From positions 16,719-80,718 of the forward strand of contig JANDJZ010000208.1 of NCBI GenBank assembly GCA_027943245.1: a DNA stretch of 64,000 nt, given 5' to 3'. Under the pieces are notes generated by a model. It searched no databases. It was not told where the DNA came from and saw nothing but the letters and a program-made list of their open reading frames with translations. A program made the translations under genes and the position numbers. The DNA is from Acanthamoeba sp. SK_2022b. Taxonomy: Eukaryota > Discosea > Longamoebia > Acanthamoebidae. Shown here piece by piece: positions 11,417-21,633 of this stretch (position 1 is its first letter; each line of letters begins with the position of its first letter).

Positions 11417-13188
11417 ATGCAGGCCACGGTACGTCTTATGCGTGCAGGAGTTCTCTTGCGTGAAGTCCTCACTCCCAATCTTGTGTATGTCCCGCTGTGC
11501 GTTGTTTGCAGGACAACACCACGATTAGCCTAGACGGAGAGACCTTATCTCTTCAGGACCTCGTCGCCATCATGGAGCGCCGTGCCACAGATGTTGATCT
11601 TTCCCAGGCCGCGTGGGATCGGGTGGACCAGTCGGCCCGAGCCGTACAACGCATGGTCGATGACCACAAGGTGGTCTACGGTGTCACGACAGGCTTCGGC
11701 TCGCTGAAGAGCGTGGTGATTCCGCCCAGCCAAGCCGCCGAGCTACAGTACAAGCTCATTGTGTCGCATGCCATCGGGGTAGGACGGCCGGTGGAACCGA
11801 GCATCGTACGCGGCATGCTGGCTCTGCGCATCAACGCCGTGGCCCGTGGCTTCAGCGGGGTACGCCCGGAGGTGGTGCGGGCCATGCTGGCGGCACTCAA
11901 GGCCGATGCTCTGCCTGTGGTCCCCTGCCAGGGCACAGTTGGCGCGTCGGGCGACCTGGCGCCGCTGTCTCACCTGGTGCTCGGGCTCATGGGCCTCGGA
12001 GAGATGCTCGATCCTCGGACGGGAGACGTCGCCCCGGCCTCGGAGGTGCTTAAGGCTCTTGGGCTGAAGCCCATCAATTTGGGCCCCAAGGAGGGCCTGG
12101 CCCTCAACAACGGGACCCAGTTCATGACCGCTCACGTAGCCTACGCAGCGCACTACGCAAGACTGCTCTACAAGCAAGCCACGGTAGTTGCCGCATTAAC
12201 GGTGGAGGCGCTGAGGGGCACCAACCGAGCTTACGACGCCCGCGCGCACGACTGGGCGAAGCCCCACCCGGGTCAGGTCGAGACCGCCCGTCAGCTCAGG
12301 TGGCTCTTGGGCACCAGCGTCTCGGCCTCTTGCGCGCCCACGTGTCATCAAGGGCATCATCGCCACGAAAAGGCTCCATTCACCCACGACGGACCAGCGG
12401 CAGCCACTCCCCAAGGACCGTCGACCATCTTTGAGAGATATGGCAGCAAGCACCTACAGGAGGCCTACTCCCTGCGCTGCATCCCGCAAGTGCACGGCCC
12501 GGTGGTGGAGAACGTGGAGCGGGTAGCTGCCACGGCCACCGTGGAGATGAACAGCGCCAACGACAACCCGCTCATATTTGGCGAGGAGGAGATGGCAGAA
12601 GCAGTGTCGGCCGGCAACTTTCACGGCCAATACGTTGCCGACGCGGCCGACAATCTGGCCCGCGTGCTGTCGACCCTGACCAACGCCAGCGAGCGGCGCA
12701 TCGAGCGGCTGGTGAACGGTCAACTTAACGGACTCGGGAGCTCCTTCCTCACCAAGAAGGACGAGGTCGGGCTCAACTCGGGCTTCATGATCTGGCAGTA
12801 CATGGCCGCCGGGCTCGCGGCCGAGAACCGAGTGCACGCGGCCCCTGGATCGGTGCATTCGATACCTACATGTGAGAACCAGGAGGACTTGGTCTCCATG
12901 GGCGGCTATCCCGCTCGGCGGACTTTGGTGATCATCGACAACGCCTTCCACGTTCTGGCGGCAGAGCTCGTCATCGCCTGCCAGGCGCTTGAGCTCACTC
13001 CCGATGCACAGACCACAGTTCCTCTCCGTCGCGTGTACGACCTAGTCCGCGGGGCAGGCATCAAGGCGGTGTGGAGCGACTCTTATATCAAGCCCTACGC
13101 CGACATCGCCTTCCAACTTTTAAGGCGCGGTCAAGTTCTGAAAGCGGCCTACCACGGCACCCCAGACCTGATACACAAAAACCACTGA
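11417..13188 (+). CDS. HAL: Histidine ammonia-lyase
   Basis: Predicted 562 residues from a four-codon first exon (11417-11428, MQAT) and a main exon 11512-13188. The join is supported by GTACGT at the donor, TTTGCAG at the acceptor and phase 0 on both sides. The enzyme deaminates L-histidine to urocanate, the first step of histidine degradation. The MIO-forming Ala-Ser-Gly lies in GTVGASGDLAPLSHL (about 141-155). Other family blocks are YGVTTGFGSL, NLGPKEGLALNNGTQ, EMNSANDNPL, GNFHGQYVADA and the C-terminal ENQEDLVSMG. Between the LRWLLG block and the YSLRCIPQVHGP block there are about 35 extra residues (about 274-308) rich in His, Pro and Ala. They may be a genuine insertion or an unspliced in-frame intron. 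Human and bacterial enzymes lack such a stretch. Confidence 0.92.
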
Positions 13189-13264
13189 CCTTTCTCGGGC
13201 ATAGTTTAAGAAGCTTGCTCGCTAGTTGGAGGAGCAAAAGCGGACATAAAATGAGCACGGAAAC

Positions 13265-15450
13265 TTACTTCTCTTCGTAGATGCCCACCTTACCCGTTCT
13301 GGAGCGGCCGATCGCCAGTTCGGCGGCCGTGTAGCCTTCGTTATCGAGAAGCTCGGGCTTAGCCCCTTCTGAGATCAAAAGATCGCACATAGGACGCCAT
13401 CCTGCGGCCGACGCCAGCATTAGAGGGGTGCGGCCCATCTGCTCCTTGGCGTTGATCCACTGAACCAACCCCTCCGCGCCCACGCGGTTCGACAGCGCGT
13501 CGATCAGAAGCCTGGCAGAACGTCTATCGCCGTTAAGTGAGGCGTGGTGAAGAGGAGTCCAGCCGTCGTTGTTGGCTCTGGTTGGATCGGCTCCAAAGGA
13601 GAGCAGGAATCGGACCACCTCAAACTGCTGCATCGTGGCTGCAATGTGTAGGGGCGAGTTGCCGGTCCGAGCGTCAGTGTGGCCGGTGTGGCCTCTTCCC
13701 TGCGCGGTCATGTGTTCGAGCAGGTTGAGGAAAGTGGCCGAATGACTGCCCAACAGAAAGACATCAGCGTCGGGGAGGCCCTGAAAGCGGTTGCGCGGCA
13801 GCGATAAGGCCATCTCGACCACCTGTCGGTGGCCGTTGTAGAAAGCCCGCTCTAAGGCGGTAGCGCCCCAATTGTTCCGGTGGGAGAGGCGTGCGCCCCG
13901 CTCGAGTAGGTCCCACGCGATCAATGCGTGTCCGTTCTCCATGGCCAAATGGAGTGGGGTCTGGCCCATACAGTTCGTAGCTTCGATATCCAGGTATGGT
14001 GTCCTAAGGTGACGTCGCACAGAGGTGATGTCGCCCTGTTCGCAGGCTTCATGCAGAGTAATGACAGTGGTCAGCTCCTTGTCACCAAGCAACAGCTTGG
14101 TGGCAACATCCAGCCGCATGAGCACTTCGTCCATGGAATCAGGCCGGCGTCTTGGCTCCAGTTCGAGGCAGTCTCTCAGCAACTCTTCCATCCTCGTCAC
14201 GAAGCCAGGCGGCGCGCGGTGCAACTCCTCGCTCTTTGCACGCAGAGTGTCGAACACAATCATGCCGAAATGATAGATGTCCGATTGCTCGGTGTAGTGA
14301 CCGTAACCGCCGACAACCTCCGGTACCCACACCTTGCTCACATTGTGCACGGTCGAATCGAATGACATGCGTTCGCCTATCAGTTGTATCGCCGTGCCCA
14401 TGTCAATGATCACTCCACGACCATCCGGAGTAACCTGGCGCATGTCCACTTGTGTTAAGAAGAAGGAACAGATGCAGCGCAATAAATCAAGAATTACCAT
14501 AACGTTCTGAGTGTGCAGGTCTCTGTGGATATACTTGAACTGGTGATCGTGCATGCTCCTGAGACCCAGGCCTACGTCCTTGATGATACGCATCAGGTCG
14601 GCGAGGTTCTGTGCCCTCTCAGAGATGAAAGTTTCCCACGTGCACAGTCGTGTGTCATTGACGAGGATCGCGAGGTAACTTTTGTGGGGCAGAATAAGCC
14701 AGAGACCTTTGCTCCTTGTGGAGAGCACATTCCTATGCTTGATGCGCCTAAAACCACCGGTCACGAGTTCAATCACAGCTACTCCATGGTTTTTGATTGT
14801 TGTCTACCTGAGCGCGGCCTGCTCGGACAGCCAGGAAGAGGGGGTGTAGCTACTGGTCATCTCCACAAGCTTTATCACCTGCTCCCTCGCCGTCGAGCTC
14901 TGCTTCGTGTGCAACGCACGGTAGATGTTGCCGTGGTAGCCCGACCCGAGAGCCTCATAGATCTCATATCCCTTGCTACGGAACAGACTCTTGATGACCT
15001 CCGCTTCTTCCGCACTACAGCCGCTGATCAGGTTGACTGTGTCCTCGCGCGTCTGCACGTTCAATATGAAACGTGCCGCAGTACGTTTTTGTGGGTGAGC
15101 TGCTGTACCTCGAGGTTGATGGTGCGCCCCGTGATCTTGTCATGGTCATCACCTTTGAGTAGAAAGCCAGGGGGCATCTGATACCCCATGTCGTGCCACC
15201 CTCTCCTTGAAAGAGCCGCGATCCATTGGCCCTCCCAAGCCAGAGACAAGCTCTCGAGGTCCGTAAGCGAAGTAGAGTGTGATGTCTTGGGGGTACGGTA
15301 GCTGCGAGGCATGTGACGGAGGAAATGGATGAGGGGCAGGTCGGTGTAATGTGTGGGAGGCACGTGCAACGAAGGGTCCTCCATGAAGTCGAAGCTATGC
15401 TGATGTAAGCAAAAGGAGACCGGGTAAAAACCTGATGTCTTGACTTCCAT
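13265..15450 (-). CDS. Ankyrin-repeat protein kinase-like protein
   Basis: Predicted 668 residues from four exons: 15450-15109, 15052-14808, 14747-14498 and 14434-13265. The introns are 56, 60 and 63 bp with matching phases. After an N-terminal region of about 140 residues comes a kinase domain: GSGYHGNIYRA loop (about 148-158), a VIK lysine near 175, catalytic HRDLHTQN near 270, and DMG near 290 where DFG is usual. An RPDSMDEVL-type C-lobe follows. The metal-binding Asp is kept, so activity is possible. The C-terminal half holds ankyrin repeats (about 395-660), clearest in GQTPLHLAMENGH, NSPLHIAATMQ, GWTPLHHASLNGD and GRTPLMLASAAGW. This suggests substrate or scaffold binding. Kinase-then-ankyrin order is common in amoebal TKL-like proteins (established trend); the specific target is unknown. 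Starts of this gene and the SH2 gene are 123 bp apart, divergent. Confidence 0.8.
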
Positions 15451-15573
15451 CAGGCGAAAATTGTTTGCATTTGCTGTCGTTGGCTAAACCTACATGAACC
15501 TCTCAACGAGCTGGGCGAGCTACACTTGTTCGTATGACCCCAGAACCTGTTTATTTCATCTTTATTGGAGCTG

Positions 15574-17079
15574 ATGAGCAGACTGGCGTTGCCCAGGGCC
15601 ACCATTGGCAAGAACGTGAAGGCCAACGTTCCCAAAGATCTCACGTTTGAGTTCCCGCTGAGCCTGGTAAACAGATACGCTTGGTTAAGCTTCACCAAAG
15701 AGGACCCAGTTGAACCGGGAACGCTCTACTGCCTGCCACACTTGTGCTGCACGAAGAAGTCCGGTGGGGGATATGAAGATCTGCTCTCCCCGGAGAAGGA
15801 ATCCTTGCACGTGGGCGGCATTGGGGCAGCTCGCCTCAAGATGGAAGAGAAGGTCAAAGCTTCTATCGTACTCACGAAGACAAAGAGAATGCTGGTTGAG
15901 TCAGGACAACGCTTGGCTGTGCGTTTCAGCCTTGAGGGGGTGCATGGACTGCTGCCCGATATCTTCGCTGATATCTACATGGAGAACGACCCGCGGCTGA
16001 AGCGTGGTAAGCGAGCAAGGGTTGAGGCCGACATGGAAGCAGAAACCATGAGCAGGAGTCCCCACTGTGCCACCCAAGACAGATATACAGGTACCTACTG
16101 CTTCACTCTTTCTCAGTTTTATATAAACTCTCCTTCTGCTGAACATGACCAGCTCCTGCGACATCATGCCAAGCCTCCACCCCCGTGATCCCTGATGGAT
16201 CAAGCATCGCCTCTTCAGTGGCTACGGTATCGGTCGTTCCCGGTGAGGAGTTGTCCATCTCTAGCGCCCTTGCATGGACGCCTGTGGAAGCCTGCGTCAT
16301 GCGCGTGGCGTATTGGGGTAACGCAGTCAACAAGTGAAGCTGACTGGCTCTGAATCTGAGTCTTTTCTCCTCCTAGATGTTTACATGAGGACAAGCCACC
16401 CGTTGGCCCTCCTCAGGGAGCATCTAGAGCTTCTCAGAGAGCTTTGTGTGCCTACCGAGTTTGAAAGATGGGCAGAGACTTGCCCTGGCCCCAGCTTGTC
16501 TAGTGTACGTGAAGTTGTTTATTCGTGGATGTGACTGCGTTGCTGTCATAGTACCTACGCCTCGCTAGTTGGCACAGGCATTCAGGTGCCCCAGCTTCTT
16601 CGGGCGTTTTGCCGACGACGACGCTCTGAAGCCAGCTGCGGTGGCAGAGTCACTGAAGACCTCGGACGGCCGCTACGTTTTCTGGCTACGCATGAGCGCC
16701 ACACTCCCCTGCTGCTTCGCGCTTGCCTTGTGCAACTCCCAAGGTTGCCATGTAACCCGTCTGTTCAGCACCGACCACGGCATCTGTGACGAAAAGGGAC
16801 GCCTTTTCGGCATCGACATCTTGGAGGTGGTCAAGCTGCTCAAGGCCACAGGTTTTGTGCCGCACCCATTCGTTTCCGACACCTACAAGGTATCGTCAGC
16901 TCCCACTCGTGGCTGCCTTATTCTCACCCCCCCCCCCTCTGCTCTCTCGTCATCAGCTACTTCTCCTGCTGGAAGAGTCCGCGGCGTTCGAGCAAGTTCA
17001 ACAGTTGACTGGCGATCACCCGCCTTACCCTGATAACGATCGTTTGCCTTCGCTCCTGCGTGACCTGAGGTTCTACTGA
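15574..17079 (+). CDS. SH2-domain protein with STAT-like architecture
   Basis: Predicted 417 residues from five exons: 15574-16090, 16153-16317, 16377-16504, 16569-16889 and 16957-17079. All phases agree and four short introns start GTACCT, GTAACG, GTACGT and GTATCG. Residues 1-170 look beta-rich with a basic stretch (RLKRGKRARV). A helical linker (LALLREHLELLRELC) precedes an SH2-like domain (about 275-380). Its FFGRFADDDA start replaces the usual W-G-I block. The phosphotyrosine-binding arginine would be R311 in YVFWLRMS, followed by CCFALAL strands and an IDILEVVKLL helix. The order beta domain, helical linker, SH2, short tail recalls STAT and Dictyostelium STAT proteins; Cbl-like proteins are an alternative. 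Tyrosines in the tail, including the last residue, could be phospho-sites (inference). The SH2 call is moderately firm, STAT membership less so. Confidence 0.6.
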
Positions 17080-17251
17080 TCATCCACAGGCGTCGAGCCC
17101 CAAGAGCGACATTTAGCGTGGCCACGTACCTGCCATTTTTGAGACAGGAGGAAGAGCAAAGAGCTTTCCGAGCTGCCGTTGTATTGCTTCAGGGATCTTT
17201 TATTGGCCCCGACATAGGTTTGTTGCAAGAAGAAGGTGACGCGAAGGCAAC

Positions 17252-18638
17252 ATGTCGTACATCTATCTGGAGCAAAGTGACCTTGTGTGGGCCGCGCAGC
17301 AGGGTTTGGTGTCGGCTGGCGAGGTTGCGCCGCTGTGGCCTGCCCTCGTGCAGAGGACGCAGGGCAGGGGCGGCCTCAACCTGGCGCAGGTGGCCTTCTA
17401 CGCCGGCTCGCTCCTCATCATTGGCGCCCTCACCTGGTTTATGAGCGTTGTGTGGGAGTCGAGCGAGTTCCTCTTCTTCTTGGCGCTGGCCTACGTCGCC
17501 CTCTTCGGCGCTGCAGGAGTCAAGCTGTGGTTCGACGGGCCGGCTCAGTTCGGCATCCCCCAGGCCGTCGGAGGCCTCTTCGTGACCATTGCTGTGGCCG
17601 TGTCACCTGTTGCCACCTTTGCTGTGCAGCGCTACTTGAACGACTGGCCCATCAGCCATGGAATCCTCATCGAATTGACCCTCATCGTTGGTGGCGCAGC
17701 GGCCATCTACTTCATCCGCTTCCCGTTCCTCACTGCCCCCATCGCAGTTGGCCTCTACTGCATGTCCACGTTTGATGCTGCCTGGATCATCTGGCAGGAT
17801 CCCACCACGACGCAGCATTGCCTCATGTCATTCGGATTTGGCCTTGCGATGGATGCGATCGCTTTCGGCATCGATCGCCAGAAGCTTCAGCAGGACTACG
17901 GCTTCTGGCTGTATCTCTTTGGCACTGCTGCCAGCTTTGGCGGCCTCACCTGGCTCTTCTTTATCTCCTCCGCCCTCCTCGGTCCCTACAACTGTGCCTA
18001 CGCCATTTTCTCTGGCCTCTCCATTGTACTCCCCCTTCTTTCTTCCTCTTCTCTTCTACAAGACTGGACTATTCGATTGATTGGTCTTGATGATCTACCA
18101 TGGTGTTGCTGCACAGGTGGCTGGTGCTCTGGCCAACCGGCAGAGCGTGGTCGTATTCGGCTCGCTGGGCGAGGCCGCCTACGTGCTGTGGCTCACCACC
18201 GACCTATTCTACGACTCTTGGTCCTATCCCTTCGTCCTTACCGCCGTCGGGCTCCTCATCATCTTCATCGGCATTCAAGTCCAGAAGTACATCTCGAACC
18301 GTACGTGCCCACGCTGGCTCCTGGCCTCGTCCTCCTCACTCCTCACTCATGTCCTCACGCCATACAGAGACCGTCCAACAGAAGGAGGCCATCGAGCAGG
18401 ACACCGCCGCCTCGCTGTATGCTCCCGCCCATCCCTCAGCTGTGCCTCCATAGGAGGCAAGGCCACGGCTTTTCGCTCAGCAGTTTGCTGTGTGTGTTGT
18501 GTGGCATGCAGGTTCGAAGCCAAGGACCAATTCGTGCCGGCCCACTACATGCCGCTTCCCATGCACGCGCCGCAGCAGCCCTACTTCTTGGTGCCCACCT
18601 TCCACGCGCCCCTCGCGCAGCCCAAGAGCGAGGTTTGA
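17252..18638 (+). CDS. Polytopic membrane protein (DUF2157-like), unknown function
   Basis: Predicted 377 residues from four exons: 17252-18025, 18117-18300, 18368-18416 and 18512-18638. Phases agree and donors include GTACTC, GTACGT and GTATGC. A soluble N-terminal segment (about 1-50, with aromatic and Leu positions typical of DUF2157 starts) is followed by about ten hydrophobic helices between residues 52 and 320. Examples are FYAGSLLIIGALTWFMSVV, FLFFLALAYVALFGAAG and FVLTAVGLLIIFIGI. The C-terminal 60 residues are hydrophilic and Pro/Met/His-rich (VPAHYMPLPMHAPQQP), presumably cytosolic. No transporter signature or catalytic motif is recognised. DUF2157 is the nearest family by pattern but this is tentative. 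The 172-bp gap to the preceding gene shows nothing special. Confidence 0.75.
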
Positions 18639-18986
18639 GTGGAGAGCTGCGGTCTCGCGACCTCTCGAAGAAGTTGATGTTATTTTATTTTAGTTGTATT
18701 TTCTTGTCGCGTTTGACAAAAAGAAATTTAATGAAAAGAAAAAGAAAATACGAGAGGCGGGGCCGGGAGTCGAACCTAAGCACTCAGGGGAAAACGGGGC
18801 GGAAAGTGGAGAAGATGAAGGGGAGAAGGAGGGCGAAGGCTACCTGTTGGTCAGGAGAGGATAGAGCGATGGCCACGGGGAAGGACTGCAACGCGAGAGG
18901 GCTGACGGCCTTGAAGAGATGAAGAAAACAAAACAACGCCAAAGAAGGAACGAGCAGACGACAACACCCACGTAGCAGGAGGCAGA
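18639..18986. other. Intergenic region between same-strand genes
   Basis: This 348-base stretch holds the 3' end of the membrane-protein gene and the 5' region of the UPF0045 gene. It is purine-rich on the plus strand and contains AAGAAATTTAATGAAAAG near 18720. A GGGAGTCGAACC string near 18764 resembles a tRNA T-arm in reverse but does not fold into a full tRNA. I see no gene. Confidence 0.5.
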
Positions 18987-19405
18987 ATGAGCGGCGGCAA
19001 GATGATTGTAGAGATAGAGACACTGCCCTTCCCTGAGGGCAACTCGAGGAACAAGTACTACAACGTGGAGGAGGCCATCTCCATCGTCGAGAAGTCTGGC
19101 CTCAAGTACGAGGTGAACCCACTCAGCACCACTCTGGAAGGTACGCACGTCGTCGGCGCACAACAGATGGCGCCACGGCGTAGACGCGCGAGGGAGTCGA
19201 CTCAAGGACTTGACGTGCAGGGAGCGCTGACGAGGTGTGGAGCGTGCTGAGACGCATGCACGAGGCCACGCTCCAGGCCGGCGCCGAGAAGGTCCACACT
19301 AACATCAAGCTTTGCCAGGCCAAGCAGGACTCCAAGTACAACGAAGACAACATCGAAAGCCTGACGAGGAAATACAGAGGACAGACCAAGCCCACGGGCA
19401 TGTAG
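18987..19405 (+). CDS. Thiamine-binding/UPF0045 (MTH1187-YkoF-like) protein
   Basis: Predicted 112 residues from exons 18987-19140 and 19221-19405, joined in phase 1 across an 80-bp GTACGC...GTGCAG intron. The sequence fits the small UPF0045 fold: MIVEIETLPF first strand, YYNVEEAISIVEKSGLKYE helix and strand, PLSTTLEGS turn, DEVWSVLRRMHE helix, and a VHTNIKLCQ last strand. Family members bind thiamine or its pyrimidine precursors and form tetramers (established for YkoF/MTH1187 relatives). The ligand here is inferred. No signal peptide is seen, so it is probably cytosolic. Length matches the family (about 100 residues). It is convergent with the SH3BGRL-like gene, with 269 bp of 3' sequence between them that holds no further gene. 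Confidence 0.82.
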
Positions 19406-19674
19406 TGACACTAATCAACCAAGCAGGCGCGAGCGAGCAGGGAGCGAACGAGATAAGAACGCGACTGCGGATGATTGTTGAGGCAACAATAAATCAGATT
19501 GATAGCTGAGCCACAAGGGGCAACACCCTGAGGAGGATGAAGCCCTCGCTGAAGATGAGGAAGGCATTCTAGAATCTGCAGAGGAAATTGCAAAGGCGTG
19601 TGGGTGAGGAAGGATCGTTAAGGCACGTGAGAAAACTACATACCATGGTACAGAGCCTGACGTGATGACAGGCT

Positions 19675-20069
19675 TTATGGGTTGAGGAGACCAGCGAGCT
19701 GGCCTTCCTCCTCGAGATTGAGCGCCTCGTCGTAGCCCTATTTTTTGAAGAGGCCACCTCAGTTGTTTTGAGAGAACATAAAACTTGGATTGCATGCACT
19801 TGGCGAAAACGTACGCCAATGTACTGGCCATTGATGAAAAGCTGAGGCAGCTTCCTCTGACCGCTCCTCTGGTGCATCTCCAGACGCTTCGCCTCATCGC
19901 TGGCCACATCGAAGCACTCGTACTTCACCTTCTTCGTATCGAGCAGAAAAATGAGGGACTGCTGATCCTTCTTCACAGGCAGTGAGGCGGTAGCGGTAGT
20001 GATAAAGAGCTCCACAGGCACCGTGGCGCCGCACTGCTTGCTAGTAACGGAAGGGGCGACGTAAGCCAT
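19675..20069 (-). CDS. SH3BGRL-like thioredoxin-fold protein
   Basis: Predicted 105 residues from exons 20069-19815 and 19737-19675 across a 77-bp intron (GTACGT donor). The pattern matches the SH3BGR/SH3BGRL glutaredoxin-like family: VELFITTATASLPVKKDQQ first strand and helix where glutaredoxins have the CPYC site, a KKVKYECFDVA strand, KLPQLFINGQYIGGYDEA and a C-terminal EEEGQLAGLL helix. The redox cysteines are absent, as in animal SH3BGRL. It is therefore probably a binding adaptor rather than an oxidoreductase. The ATG at 20069 was taken because the extra upstream frame has no conserved sequence. Its 5' end faces the PB1 gene 373 bp away. Confidence 0.88.
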
Positions 20070-20330
20070 TTTGTTGTTGTTGACACACGCGAGATGATTG
20101 ATCTGAAACGCGGCGTACAAGCCGTTTGTTCAAAGTTCCGCTTATTTACGAAACTGTTTCATCGAGTTATTACAAATTTTCGTTGCGCCCGCGAAAACTG
20201 TCGGATAGGTTGCCAAGGCAAGGAATTAGCAGCGAAAAAGTGTTTCGGGCTGAGTCCGATTTGGCCCGCAAAACAGGCCAGTTCCCTTAACAAACAGTCC
20301 TTTCGGGGAAGACCGGACGGTCTGGTCGGG

Positions 20331-20339
20331 TATAAAAAG
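20331..20339 (+). promoter_or_regulatory. TATA box of the PB1 gene flanked by an inverted repeat
   Basis: TATAAAAAG lies 104 bases before the ATG at 20443, in the right place for a start site near 20360. It is flanked by CGGTCTGG (20318-20325) and its reverse complement CCAGACCG (20346-20353). The arrangement is symmetric and could bind a dimeric factor; that role is inference. Confidence 0.7.
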
Positions 20340-20442
20340 CCCGGGCCAGACCGCCTATTCTTCATCCAACACTCACAGCGCCGTGGCTCACAGTAACACG
20401 CAGGACACAAGCACAATACCGACCTTCAACAACAACACCAAG

Positions 20443-21408
20443 ATGCAGACAAGAAACAACATCACCACCTACGTCAAGATCACCTCTACCACTGAGAACC
20501 GCATGGTGGGCATCACCGCCGACGCCAGCTTCGCCGAGCTTGAGAGCCAGGTGAGGAAGTCATTCCGGACTGGCGAACGAGCCCAGCTGGACATGCGCTA
20601 CGTCGATGACGAGCAGGACCGCGTGTGCGTCTCCTCCGACGAGGAGCTGCGCTACGCTCTCCAGTTCTTCCGCGACAGCAGCAGGACCCTGCGCCTCTAC
20701 CTCAACATCAGCAACAACGACCCAACGATAGACGCCGCCAGCACCTCCAACAAGGCCAAGGAGCGTCATCAGATCGACAGTGCCAGCTCTAACGACGAAG
20801 CTGCTCAGGAGTTGAAGACCAAACTCGCCGGCCATGGAGTCGACGTGCCTGAGCAGAGGTGCCGCAAGATCCTGGCCCGCTGGAACGGCAACGTCGATCT
20901 GGCCGCCGAAGCCTTCCGCCTGCGACAGCAACGCAAGAGCGAATGGCTCGCGGCTCGGGGGGCCGGTGTCATGCCCCCTCCAGGCTTCTTCTTCCCCGGC
21001 CGCTTTGGCTGCAAGAAGGGCAGAGGTCCTCACCACGGGCCGCACCACGGGCCTCACCATGGGCCTCACCATGGGCCTCACCACGGACCTCACCACTTCA
21101 AGCATCATCAGCGCCGCCACCACACCGACGAGACCGAGTTCGAGCCCCGGCCTATGGGGAACCACGAGATGTGGAGAAGGAGACACCCGCGCTCGAGCAC
21201 CGTCGAGGCCCTCCTGCTCCACAGGTTGGAGGACTGCCAGCGTGGGTGCCGCAAGGGACCGCACGGTCGCCACCCTCCTCGTCCGTGCCAGTTCTTCCCG
21301 CCCGGCCCTGCCTATCCCCGTCGCTTCGGTCATCCGGGCTTCGGCGTGCCTCCTTCCCTTGGCCCCCGCTTCCACCACTGCCGTAACCGCGGCCCGATCT
21401 TCGCCTAG
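20443..21408 (+). CDS. PB1-domain protein with UBA-like helix bundle and His-rich repeat
   Basis: Intronless 321-residue frame from the ATG at 20443; an in-frame upstream GTG is not used. Residues about 8-90 form a PB1 domain with a basic first strand (TTYVKIT) and an acidic OPCA-like loop (YVDDEQDRVCVSSDEEL), so it could bind either PB1 face. Residues about 135-178 look like a UBA/CUE-type three-helix unit (VPEQRCRKILARWNGNVDLAAEAF). Residues about 198-235 hold six HHGP repeats and further His, a likely metal-binding or low-complexity segment. The remainder is Pro/Arg/His-rich. PB1 plus UBA-like recalls p62/NBR1 cargo receptors, but the ZZ domain is absent and no LIR was identified; the role is inference. 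A strong TATA box suggests inducible or high expression. Confidence 0.72.
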   Translation: MQTRNNITTYVKITSTTENRMVGITADASFAELESQVRKSFRTGERAQLDMRYVDDEQDRVCVSSDEELRYALQFFRDSSRTLRLYLNISNNDPTIDAASTSNKAKERHQIDSASSNDEAAQELKTKLAGHGVDVPEQRCRKILARWNGNVDLAAEAFRLRQQRKSEWLAARGAGVMPPPGFFFPGRFGCKKGRGPHHGPHHGPHHGPHHGPHHGPHHFKHHQRRHHTDETEFEPRPMGNHEMWRRRHPRSSTVEALLLHRLEDCQRGCRKGPHGRHPPRPCQFFPPGPAYPRRFGHPGFGVPPSLGPRFHHCRNRGPIFA

Positions 21409-21633
21409 GCCAGCCGGACCTGAGCCGCCAAAGGGTGGCTTATTGCCACATTCACATGTTTTCAACGATTTAGAATGAATTATTCAATACAATTTTGTGA
21501 CAACAGCTCCAGGCGTACACATTGCCCAAGAGAATCGCTTTGATCCACATTTTACCAGTTTTTTCATCAGCAGAGCTAGCTTCATCTTCTCCTCTCCGTA
21601 TCGCTTCGCATAACCAGCCCACGCGTGCGTGGA

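Noticed and set aside
18755..18840. Possible minus-strand tRNA (GGGAGTCGAACC looks like a T-arm)
   Set aside because: The T-stem pairs poorly and no matching acceptor, D-arm or anticodon stem is found 50-75 bases away.
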